DNA of 64,000 nt, taken from contig NC_013081.1 of assembly GCF_000142805.1 (NCBI RefSeq), positions 682,001-746,000 of the forward strand, read 5' to 3'. Below the pieces are notes generated by a model. That model worked only from the letters and a program-made list of their open reading frames with translations. It was not told where the DNA came from and did not search any database. Shown piece by piece: positions 30,011-37,641 of the stretch. Positions within the stretch are counted from its first letter, which is position 1. Each line of letters begins with the position of its first letter. The stretch comes from Lachancea thermotolerans CBS 6340. Its lineage: Eukaryota; Ascomycota; Saccharomycetes; Saccharomycetales; Saccharomycetaceae. A program made the translations under genes and the position numbers.

Positions 30011-32542
30011 ACCAGTCTTTACAGCTTCTAAATCCTTGATATTAGGTTGCGGAGCGGCATTAGCAGTCCTTTTGGGCTCAAGCGGTTGTAGGTCTAAGAG
30101 GTCCTGCATGGAACCTGTGAATTCTGAAGTTTGGTGTGGTGATTTAGTCTCAAGCTTTGCTGCAGGTTTGACGGTCCAAGCATCGTCATCTCGCGGATTG
30201 GAAGCTTGTGCATTAGGCTGCTGGGGTAAGAGATTACTTGAAAGAGCACCAGTTGAGTTCGCTGCAATCCCTGTCTGAGAAACTTTCAAAGAACCGTCTG
30301 GCTCCGAGAATAAACCGCCAGTAGCATTAGAATTCACTGAACTCTGCCTTCCAAACTTTTGGTCCAAGTACTTCATAACTCTGATGATATCTCCTTCGCG
30401 TAAGCCCAGCGTTCTAAGAAGAGAAGGCTGAATGTCTGGGAGAATTTCTTCAGCTATTTGTTCTCTCTCGAAATTTATGGTGTATCTCTGGCAGTTGTTG
30501 ACATCAACACCGCAGTTCAAGAAAAATTCAAACCAGTCATATTCAGGTTTTGAGGCTGACTTAGGGGTCATTCTTTCAGATGAGCTGGCCGTGGCCGTAT
30601 TTGGTCGAGGAGGCTTAATTGGTGGAAGTTCTCTCTCTTGTGAAGCCCTTAAGTTTTCTCTCTCCTTATCAAGCAAATCACGAGCTCTCCTTAGCTCGAT
30701 AAGCTCTTGTTCTCTTAGCTTTCTGTCCCTTTCCCTTTGCTCAAGTTCGCGTTCGCGATCTTCTTGTTCCTTTAGTCTCCGTCTTCTATCGCGTTCTTTG
30801 TCTCTTGCGCTCGAAGAAGAGTTTGAGGTTGTGTTCTTTGGTTTATATTTGTCAAGGGACATACCGGTCATTCTCTCCACGAGCTCAAGATCCTCTTGAC
30901 AGAGCTTGTCGGCAGCAACAGCGATTTTGACACCATTCGCCTTGTGTAAGTGAATCTTGCCATCTACACAGCCAATAAACTCAGCTTCAACTCTGAAAGT
31001 ACCGCTTCTATCAACCCATATCCTGGTCTTGCTAGAATCCGGGAAATCTTTGTGCTTCTTGCTTAAAGATTTTTCGCCATCCTTTTTCTTGTGCAGAAAC
31101 GAAGAGGCTCTCTTCCTTGCAGAGCTTTTTTTGGATACCTCTTGGTCGTCGTCTTGCTTCCAATCCTTGCTCGCGGTAGGGGTTCCGCTACGGGAAGATT
31201 TTCTCAAGCCCTTCAAAGATCCTGCCATAAACGAGAGTTGGTTAATAGGCTCGACGAACTGGGCAGGAACAACCCCCTTTTTCCCTGTCTCTGGTAGCTC
31301 ACACATCCACCAGTCCTTAGATTTTTTGTCATCCAGTATGTTAACGATCTGGCCTGCTGTGATGGTTAGTTCATCGCCAGACTCGCCGATAAAATCATAA
31401 ACAACCTTCCCTTGCTTCCTGTTGGAACTTTTAGATGAAGCTTTCTTGGACTTTGCAGGAGCTTTAGAAGCAGCTTCGACTTCACGTAGTCCGCTTGCGT
31501 GATAGGCACCCTTCACTTCACCGAGTACCGCCATAATCTCATTCGCAACATCTGTGGAGCCGGTGTGTATCTCAAGGTTAAGATAAGGATTTGTGAACTC
31601 AAAAAAAATGTGCTTCTTTTCATTGTCATATGTCATCAAATCTTGGATTGGCCACTGTTGAGGAGTGCCCTTGGAAGGCGTGAAGAAAATGGTGTCCCTG
31701 CCAATTGCGATTTTCGCTTTACGTTTTTTGCGGCCATCAACTTCTGAGATGTCCCAGGTGTTGAATGATCCTGTCTTTGATTCGGACCTAGCGGTCTCTT
31801 GGAGGTCGAGATCCTCCACCTCGTCGTCATCTCCATAACTTCCTGAGTAAGCAGACCTACGTCTATCGGGAGTACTTTCAGTGTTTGTTGGCCTTGTTGG
31901 CTTTGGCGGAGCGTATTCTTCGTCTTCGACTTCCGGCCTTGCAGGTCTTGGAGGTGGAATATCTTCTGCTTGAGGAGATTCTGGAGGGGTGGGAGGCAAA
32001 GCTGTATTGCTTGATGGTTGGATAGAAGCTCGCGACATGTGTTGCGGTGGAGGGGGAAAACTGGATGCATCTAGTGCGGGAGCTGAGGCTGCTGGAGCTG
32101 GAGCCGGTGCTACCGAGGCAGAGGTACCTTGCCCGGCAGCCACTGAGCTGCCGGTAACTTCAATGTAATTGCCTGGCACAAAACCGAACTCCCCAGTCTT
32201 TTGAGAACGGCATAAGATCCAATCAGAGTCTCTGTCGTCAAACACGTCGAACGAGTCGTTTTCACTGAACGCCAGTTCCTCCTCAGGGTTTTGAACTTCT
32301 GGGTAGTCATACACCGCTTTTGCAGTGTAAAGGATGTCTGCCTCTTCAATGTAGTTATTAGGTACTAGACCCACGGGTTCCTCGGCGTCCGATCCGATTA
32401 CTCTCTTTTTCACCGTCCACCAATCGTCAACATCCGACTTTTGCAACAGATAAAGCATGTCGCCCTCATCAATTGCCAGTTCTTCGTCGGATTGTGGCTC
32501 ATATTGAAAAACTGCCTTGTATATCCCTAGGAACGCTGTCAT
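28793..32542 (-). CDS. SLA1: Actin patch endocytic adaptor Sla1
   Basis: A 1249-residue clathrin-mediated endocytosis adaptor. The first ATG of the frame is at 32542 and gives MTAFLGIYKAVFQYEPQS, as in yeast Sla1. Two SH3 domains occupy residues 1-71 and 72-130, followed by a Pro-rich stretch. The third SH3 lies near 379-435. SHD1, which reads NPFxD sorting signals, is near 497-560 (FPDSSKTRIWVDRSGTF). A charged coiled coil follows, then the SAM-like SHD2 near 666-730 (YDWFEFFLNCGVDVNNCQ). The last 380 residues carry about thirty TG motifs in LxxQxTG-like contexts, the sites phosphorylated by Ark1/Prk1 kinases. The protein ends in NPFGF, an NPF ligand for EH domains. Order HIR1-SLA1-LDB7-PDR matches chromosome II. 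Confidence 0.95.
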   Translation of the reverse strand: MTAFLGIYKAVFQYEPQSDEELAIDEGDMLYLLQKSDVDDWWTVKKRVIGSDAEEPVGLVPNNYIEEADILYTAKAVYDYPEVQNPEEELAFSENDSFDVFDDRDSDWILCRSQKTGEFGFVPGNYIEVTGSSVAAGQGTSASVAPAPAPAASAPALDASSFPPPPQHMSRASIQPSSNTALPPTPPESPQAEDIPPPRPARPEVEDEEYAPPKPTRPTNTESTPDRRRSAYSGSYGDDDEVEDLDLQETARSESKTGSFNTWDISEVDGRKKRKAKIAIGRDTIFFTPSKGTPQQWPIQDLMTYDNEKKHIFFEFTNPYLNLEIHTGSTDVANEIMAVLGEVKGAYHASGLREVEAASKAPAKSKKASSKSSNRKQGKVVYDFIGESGDELTITAGQIVNILDDKKSKDWWMCELPETGKKGVVPAQFVEPINQLSFMAGSLKGLRKSSRSGTPTASKDWKQDDDQEVSKKSSARKRASSFLHKKKDGEKSLSKKHKDFPDSSKTRIWVDRSGTFRVEAEFIGCVDGKIHLHKANGVKIAVAADKLCQEDLELVERMTGMSLDKYKPKNTTSNSSSSARDKERDRRRRLKEQEDRERELEQRERDRKLREQELIELRRARDLLDKERENLRASQERELPPIKPPRPNTATASSSERMTPKSASKPEYDWFEFFLNCGVDVNNCQRYTINFEREQIAEEILPDIQPSLLRTLGLREGDIIRVMKYLDQKFGRQSSVNSNATGGLFSEPDGSLKVSQTGIAANSTGALSSNLLPQQPNAQASNPRDDDAWTVKPAAKLETKSPHQTSEFTGSMQDLLDLQPLEPKRTANAAPQPNIKDLEAVKTGASKPDTAIQPEKTGASLVPLDPFKTGGHNLLPMATGGFVMVPVSTGGLVPLQRTGGMFMPQTTFGMQPTGTVLPVQKTGSGLIPVNTGGLLPQTTFGLQGSSSMMPLNRTGGTLPLQQGQMTGSLLPQTTSLSTMGLQRTGGTAMVPQTTFGMNPNPMPLSLTGGASMSLQRTGGGMPFSMQATGITGGMPQTSFGNQITGGANIGSQTGFGSQFTGGPSIMPSTTFTGQATGGANLIPSTSFGNQFTGGVNIMPQQTTGVYGGIPQPAMGSAQTGGFGTMPQNSFNMGSQMSGQRTGGMVAPYLAPTQTGGFQPQSQFGLGLQRTGGLNSYPQTSFSTGGPMQQPLGAVNTGGINQLNGMFQNTSISQPTLQSQPTGFGFGNGPQPYQKQANLHNASADNPFGF

Positions 32543-32841
32543 GACGAGTTCTTGACCTCGCTTTAGGGCCTTGTGGGTCTTAGTACCTATAGGTAAAAGA
32601 TCACATTTGGTCAATAGTGCCCCTTTTCAATAAACACTTTCCTGTTCGTTATAAGTGATCATCAAATAGCCCTCACGAGATCTGCGCGTAGGTTTCCTAC
32701 ACTGCTACTCAGAGTTGCTGATTATTTCGAGTGACTCGCAGGGCAGACGGTGGTTCCGCATGCGCCTCTACCACTTGCTTTTTCGGCGTTTCTATTTTGT
32801 TCGGAGGTTCAGATGTCTTCGGAATTGCCTCTGAAAAACCG

Positions 32842-33351
32842 TCACTGCAGGTGCGACCGCCGCTCTCTAACGCGAATAATGAGCTCCGCTTGGAGCTCTT
32901 TGTAAAACCCCATCCTGAACAAGAGTTCAAAAAGGATTAGGAAAGGAGCTGTAATTAAGCTTTGTGCCAGGTTATCGAGTAACGCAGGCTTGCGGTGCTC
33001 GAAAACACCATGGCCTATAAATTGCGATATCCAGCCAGCTGAAAATAGTGCAAGGGCCGCTTTCACTGAGATGTGTAGATAGCCGTTGCTGATACCATGC
33101 GTGGTGCACCCCATTATTGCTGAGGCCAGTGCTCCGGCCTTTGCATCTAGAACCATGTAATAGCTCGAGAATATGCCTACTATCAAATGCGCCGCTGTCC
33201 AGCCGTTGATAGTCTTGATTTCATACAACATCACCAATGAAGAGTACAGGATTGTTGGGACAAAAATGGCGTGGATGAGAACGTTAACGCGATCGCTGTG
33301 GTAGCTCTTGTAGAACGCGAGCTGGGAACAAAGGTCAAAAAGGTTCCCCAT
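32842..33351 (-). CDS. MPO1: 2-hydroxy fatty acid dioxygenase Mpo1 (DUF962)
   Basis: A 169-residue ER membrane protein of the DUF962/Mpo1 family, which in yeast carries out alpha-oxidation of 2-hydroxy fatty acids during phytosphingosine breakdown using Fe2+. The start MGNLFDLCSQLAFYKSYHSDRVNVLIHAIFVP contains the first conserved His pair. Several hydrophobic segments follow, then WISQFIGHGVFEHRKPAL with the second His pair, which are the presumed metal ligands. In S. cerevisiae MPO1 (YGL010W) lies between LEU1 and SCL1; here it is likewise next to SCL1, divergently arranged. Confidence 0.9.
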   Translation of the reverse strand: MGNLFDLCSQLAFYKSYHSDRVNVLIHAIFVPTILYSSLVMLYEIKTINGWTAAHLIVGIFSSYYMVLDAKAGALASAIMGCTTHGISNGYLHISVKAALALFSAGWISQFIGHGVFEHRKPALLDNLAQSLITAPFLILFELLFRMGFYKELQAELIIRVRERRSHLQ

Positions 33352-33744
33352 TATTAAGTTAGTTCCAGTGTTTCAGATTCAGCAGTGAGTAGAACCAGGT
33401 CTCTCTTCTTCCTTTATTTTTATTCTTGTAGCCCCCTCCGGAGACGTCATTTTCACGATTAATGAGATGCCCCAAAAATTACTGGCTGGTCAAAAAAAGG
33501 CAATAAGAATAGAGCCGGGAACAAGTGGAATAGCTGGGTAGTGGTAGATTGGAGAATTTTAGCTGGAACACGGACCTCTTGGCTTGAACCGCTCGGAAAC
33601 CTCATGTTTTAACTAGTCGGTATATATCATTTTATACGTAGTGTATACTCTGTGTGAATCTAATGTGATTGAAGCAGCGACGAATTTGCCACTTGCCAAT
33701 CACCAATTACCCACTAACAACAGTATTCAAGGGCCTTTTGTAAG
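33352..33744 (+). promoter_or_regulatory. MPO1-SCL1 divergent promoter with PACE-like site
   Basis: The 393-bp region holds TTTGCCACT at 33685-33693, which reads AGTGGCAAA on the other strand: eight of nine bases of the Rpn4 proteasome-associated control element GGTGGCAAA. It sits about 52 bp before the SCL1 ATG. TATA-like TATATATC lies near 33620. Control by Rpn4 is expected for a proteasome gene but is inferred here. Confidence 0.55.
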
Positions 33745-34485
33745 ATGTCTGCGGCAGGATACGATAGACACATTACCATTTTTTCTCCTGAAGGCCGTCT
33801 TTACCAAGTCGAGTATGCTTTCAAGGCCACAAATCAAACCAACATAAACTCCATGGCCATCAGGGGCAATGACTGCTGCGTGGTGATCAATCAGAAAAAG
33901 GTGCCAGACAAACTGTTAGACCCATCTACCATGAGTTATTTGTTTCCAATCTCGAAGCACATTGGTATGGTTGCGAATGGACCAATTCCAGATGCTAGGA
34001 ACGCGGCACTCAGGGCGAAGGCAGAGGTAGCTGAGTATCGCTATAAGTATGGCTACGATATGCCAGCAGATGTTTTGGCCAAACGTATGGCCAACCTCTC
34101 CCAGATTTACACTCAAAGGGCATATATGAGACCTCTGGGCGTGATATTGACCTTCGTATCCGTAGACGAGGAACTTGGCCCTTCCATCTACAAATGCGAT
34201 CCAGCCGGCTACTACGTTGGATACAAGGCTACTGCAACAGGGCCTAAGCAGCAGGAATTAACAAGTGCATTGGAGAAGTATTTCAAGAAACGTAAAAGCG
34301 ATTGCGTCAATGAAGACTCGTACGAAAAAGTCGTTGAGCTGGGCATCACGCACATGATCGACGCTTTAGGCACGGAGTTCAGCAAAAAGGACCTTGAGAT
34401 TGGTGTCGCCCTCAAGGATAAGTTCTTCTGTCTAACTCCTGACCAAATAGAAGAGAGATTAGTCGCTATTGCGGAGCAAGATTAA
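33745..34485 (+). CDS. SCL1: 20S proteasome alpha-1 subunit
   Basis: A 246-residue protein with the alpha-type proteasome signature [23 protein letters not shown] at the N-terminus, which forms the gate and inter-ring contacts. The conserved core [26 protein letters not shown] and the tail with [25 protein letters not shown] identify the alpha-1 (Scl1/PSMA6) subunit. It lacks the N-terminal catalytic Thr, as all alpha subunits do. Length matches the family. Confidence 0.97.
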   Translation: MSAAGYDRHITIFSPEGRLYQVEYAFKATNQTNINSMAIRGNDCCVVINQKKVPDKLLDPSTMSYLFPISKHIGMVANGPIPDARNAALRAKAEVAEYRYKYGYDMPADVLAKRMANLSQIYTQRAYMRPLGVILTFVSVDEELGPSIYKCDPAGYYVGYKATATGPKQQELTSALEKYFKKRKSDCVNEDSYEKVVELGITHMIDALGTEFSKKDLEIGVALKDKFFCLTPDQIEERLVAIAEQD

Positions 34486-34623
34486 CCTTGTCGGCATGTT
34501 CAAATCGCATCGTTACGTATAACGTCTTTTCAGAGTGCCTCGATGCGCTTAAAATTAACTAAAGTTACAACATTGTATACAAACCTTGTCCCACAACTTA
34601 GAAGAAACCAGCAAAAACGGCTG

Positions 34624-35226
34624 CTAGGCTCTCATGCACATGTGTTTTTTCATGTTTGTAAACCTTCTAGGTCCGCTGAATCTTGCCTTGCACAGCTTGC
34701 ACAATATCACCTTCTTGACACCATCACTTTGCTGCGATCTAGGTCTCCTTGTATTTTCAACCTGTGACGCTGGAACGGGCGTTGAAGGCGTGAGGCTAGA
34801 GGCTGGTGAAGAAGGAACTGTCGGCACAGTATTAACGTTCTGGGCAGCGAAATAGTTGTGGGTCTGCAGCGCTTTCTCGAAATCTATTACTTTCTGAAAG
34901 TATTGGGCAAAATCTGTGCTCGAAAGGGCCTCTAGCGTTGCTCTCGGAACGTGTCCGCCTAGAAGGGTATGGTTTAGCTCATAGGTAGAGCTCAACGTAA
35001 TATTTGGATCTGTTTTGCTCAGATACCCATGTACAGGAGTTCTTCTCTTGTCCTTTCGGTCTTTTTCCTCTGTAGTTCCTTTGGTGTTGTCTCTATCTTC
35101 CCTTGCATTTGAGTCCTTAGTACATAGTTCGAGGAGTTGGCCCTGTGAGAGAGTGACTTTATGCGAACACTCGAGCGCAGAAAGTCCTGAAATAGTATCG
35201 TAATAGCCCAAATCGTACTGAGCCAT
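34624..35226 (-). CDS. LDB7: Probable RSC chromatin-remodelling subunit Ldb7/Rsc14
   Basis: A 200-residue hydrophilic protein. A conserved-looking central part (ELNHTLLGGHVPRATLEAL, then TDFAQYFQKVIDFEKALQTHNYFAAQN) is followed by a Ser/Pro/Thr-rich linker and a C-terminal zinc-finger-like module CKLCKARFSGPRRFTNMKKHMC. The call rests largely on position: LDB7 (YBL006C) lies between SLA1 and PDR3 in S. cerevisiae, and this gene lies between SLA1 and the PDR1/3 gene in the same orientation. Size is similar to Ldb7. Ldb7 belongs to RSC with Npl6 and Htl1. An upstream CACGTG box lies at 35313-35318. Confidence 0.65.
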   Translation of the reverse strand: MAQYDLGYYDTISGLSALECSHKVTLSQGQLLELCTKDSNAREDRDNTKGTTEEKDRKDKRRTPVHGYLSKTDPNITLSSTYELNHTLLGGHVPRATLEALSSTDFAQYFQKVIDFEKALQTHNYFAAQNVNTVPTVPSSPASSLTPSTPVPASQVENTRRPRSQQSDGVKKVILCKLCKARFSGPRRFTNMKKHMCMRA

Positions 35227-35330
35227 CTCTTGTTTTTTATGGCTTTAGTTAATTTTAATGATAAATAGCATTTTCAGGACTTGCTTGAGTGGATAATGGT
35301 ATTCGCTATTATCACGTGCTTGGTTATTTA

Positions 35331-35362
35331 TATATATATATATATATATACATGTATATATG
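35331..35362. repeat. TA microsatellite
   Basis: A run of about twelve TA units, then CATG and further TATATA, between LDB7 and ERG4. It lies in the LDB7 upstream region next to a CACGTG box at 35313-35318. Confidence 0.85.
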
Positions 35363-35499
35363 ACATCTAAGCTCGAGGAATACAGCTCTCAGGCCATTCA
35401 GAAAAGATCCGTAAGTAACCGCGGCCGAGCGCTGGTACTAGTACTGATGTGTTTTAGAGAGATCCAACACGAATGAGAGATCAAAACTCTCACCTGCGA

Positions 35500-36894
35500 C
35501 TAAAGGACGTATGGTATGAATAGATAAGGACATTCCTTGCAATACTTGTCCCAGTCTTCACCGTACTTCTTTTTGCACTTCGCCTGGTCACGCAATGCTC
35601 TGTGAACAAGAGTGATGAAGAAGAAGATGGGGAAAAACCATGGAAAAAAGGAGTTGAATCCGCATGACAAAGCCCAAATCAAAGACTGTGTCCAATCCGC
35701 AGTGTAGTGAATTTTTCTGGCCAACTTGTACCAACCGTCAATCAACAAGTAAGAGCCATTCTTTGTGACCATGTATTTTGGGTTCTTCAAGATCTGCTTA
35801 GGCAAAAATGGGAAGGTTTTACGCACGCGCGTGTCACCCGCCATTGCCTTTCTGAACGCGTTTTTCTGAGCGTTAGCAGTGTCGAAGAAGTAGTATGCGA
35901 TCAACAACACCACGTACAAGGACAAGTTGTAATACCACGACCAGTTGTACTCGCTAGGGTCGTGATAATACAAGTACAGGGTACAGTGGCAATATGTGTA
36001 GGGAACACCCGCGATATTCCAGAAAATCAACATGAAGCCAAATTTCTCGTAGGCCATGTCCCAGGTTGGGACGATCAGCTCCTCGCCTTTGGCGCAGGCA
36101 TTGGCATAGAGCCAGTGTGCTAGTAACACAACACCAAGCTGAGGGGTCACGTACCCGTATGATTCGTATTGCTTGAGCGCAGCGCCCAGTGTGAGGAAGA
36201 ACAATGTGAACCAAGGCAGTCTGACCTCGAAAAACATCTTCAGGTCCAAAACACCCCAGCGAGGGTTCAATGGGGCTCCCATGAACATGTCGTAAATGTG
36301 GTTTCCCGTCATACGGTGATAGTCGCCGGATACAAACAGAGTGTACAAGTACAAACCGATCGAGAACGCAAATCCGCAGATAATAGCACACGTCATGATT
36401 TCGCCAAAATTATCGAGGATTGTGTAGAGCTTGAAAATTCCCGTGGCGTGTAGAACAAGAACAATGGAGACAGAAGTGTAGAAGGTCCACATCGCGTTAC
36501 AGAAGTAAGGCAACTGCTTGTTTTTCAGGTGAGTCAATGGCTGGCCCTCCGTCCACACACCAGGCAGCGTGTAGTAAAACACTATCTGCGCTGCCCAGAA
36601 TGTGAAGAAAATGGTCCAGGAGTAGCGTGAGGGCACTGCGTGTTCGACGCATAGCTGCCACAGGTGCGCCAAGAACTGTGGCCAGCTTTCGTTAGGACCC
36701 GGTAGTGCAACCTTACCGCCATAAAACTCGGCGCAGATCCACATGTAGTACATTAGGGCCGGGAACCCGAGCATCATCGCCGTAACTCCTATCGGCCCAC
36801 CGAACTCATACTCAATTTCTTCAGGTTTCAAGATCTTGCCTTGCGGAAGAAAATTCACTGGCGCCTTCTCGCCTTTGTTATTCTTGCTAGACAT
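35500..36894 (-). CDS. ERG4: Sterol C-24(28) reductase Erg4
   Basis: A 464-residue polytopic ER enzyme that performs the last step of ergosterol synthesis, reducing ergosta-5,7,22,24(28)-tetraenol with NADPH. The first ATG is at 36894 ([12 protein letters not shown]). It has about eight hydrophobic segments. The sterol-reductase family C-terminus is clear: [33 protein letters not shown], and [20 protein letters not shown] with the YLFIPYVL end. Orientation is divergent to the PDR1/3 gene, the same arrangement as ERG4 and PDR1 in S. cerevisiae. Confidence 0.95.
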   Translation of the reverse strand: MSSKNNKGEKAPVNFLPQGKILKPEEIEYEFGGPIGVTAMMLGFPALMYYMWICAEFYGGKVALPGPNESWPQFLAHLWQLCVEHAVPSRYSWTIFFTFWAAQIVFYYTLPGVWTEGQPLTHLKNKQLPYFCNAMWTFYTSVSIVLVLHATGIFKLYTILDNFGEIMTCAIICGFAFSIGLYLYTLFVSGDYHRMTGNHIYDMFMGAPLNPRWGVLDLKMFFEVRLPWFTLFFLTLGAALKQYESYGYVTPQLGVVLLAHWLYANACAKGEELIVPTWDMAYEKFGFMLIFWNIAGVPYTYCHCTLYLYYHDPSEYNWSWYYNLSLYVVLLIAYYFFDTANAQKNAFRKAMAGDTRVRKTFPFLPKQILKNPKYMVTKNGSYLLIDGWYKLARKIHYTADWTQSLIWALSCGFNSFFPWFFPIFFFITLVHRALRDQAKCKKKYGEDWDKYCKECPYLFIPYVL

Positions 36895-37641
36895 TTCAAT
36901 CCAATTGACCACTTGGCAAAGACTAGTGGATCAGTAATAGTTATCTTATAGCAATGGATCTTTTGGAAGTTTATTTATCGTTCGAGCCTTCGTACAAATC
37001 CTTCAGTAATCATGTACGAGGCAATAGGACCATCAAAAAAAACTCGGAATTCGTCTCGGTCCCTATGAAACCTATACCTTGAAGCTTTCAACCTTAAGGG
37101 AAGGATAGAAGGCGCAAACCGGGTCTTTCGTTAGACTAGCAAAACTTCAGAATGCCAGCTGAATGCGGCGTGTCAAAATTGGGTGAACTCTACTTGAACC
37201 GCTGTGGTAGGCGATATTTGATAGTGGTTAAAATTTAAGCTTGGCACTGTGAACCCTCTAGGCCATAATACAGCAGCGTGGAGGATCCAGGGGCTCCGTA
37301 TGTCCTGGCTAATTAAGTCCTTCCATAGGACCTGAATCAGGGAGGGATTTTTGTTCAATTCACGATCCAGAGCTCGGCGGCTGTTTGACCGCTGTAGTTC
37401 AAATTGCCGATTGTCGTGATTTATGATGTGATTATCATAAACATCACATGATCATCGGCCGTTTAATGGCTTACTTTTGGTAGTTTTTCCAGCACTCAGA
37501 ATATTTCGCCGCGCTGAGGCGCCTGGCATCTCATCAACGCTTCTTTCGCTCGCCACTGGCACACGTGCAAGGTTTCAAGCCAGGAAGGCAGGAGACTGAG
37601 AGGGATAGACCATTAGTAGTGAGTTACAAAAGGCTGCGATC
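36895..37641. promoter_or_regulatory. ERG4-PDR1/3 divergent promoter with inverted repeat
   Basis: A 747-bp non-coding region between divergent starts. At 37423-37432 and 37443-37452 lies an imperfect inverted repeat, ATGATGTGAT and ATCACATGAT (nine of ten pairs), with a 10-bp spacer. I found no perfect PDRE (TCCGYGGA) and no certain Upc2 sterol element. The region should control both ergosterol synthesis and drug resistance. Confidence 0.5.

Noticed and set aside
32543-32614. 24-residue upstream extension of SLA1
   Set aside because: It begins with TTG and has no ATG; the family start MTAFLGIY is at 32542.
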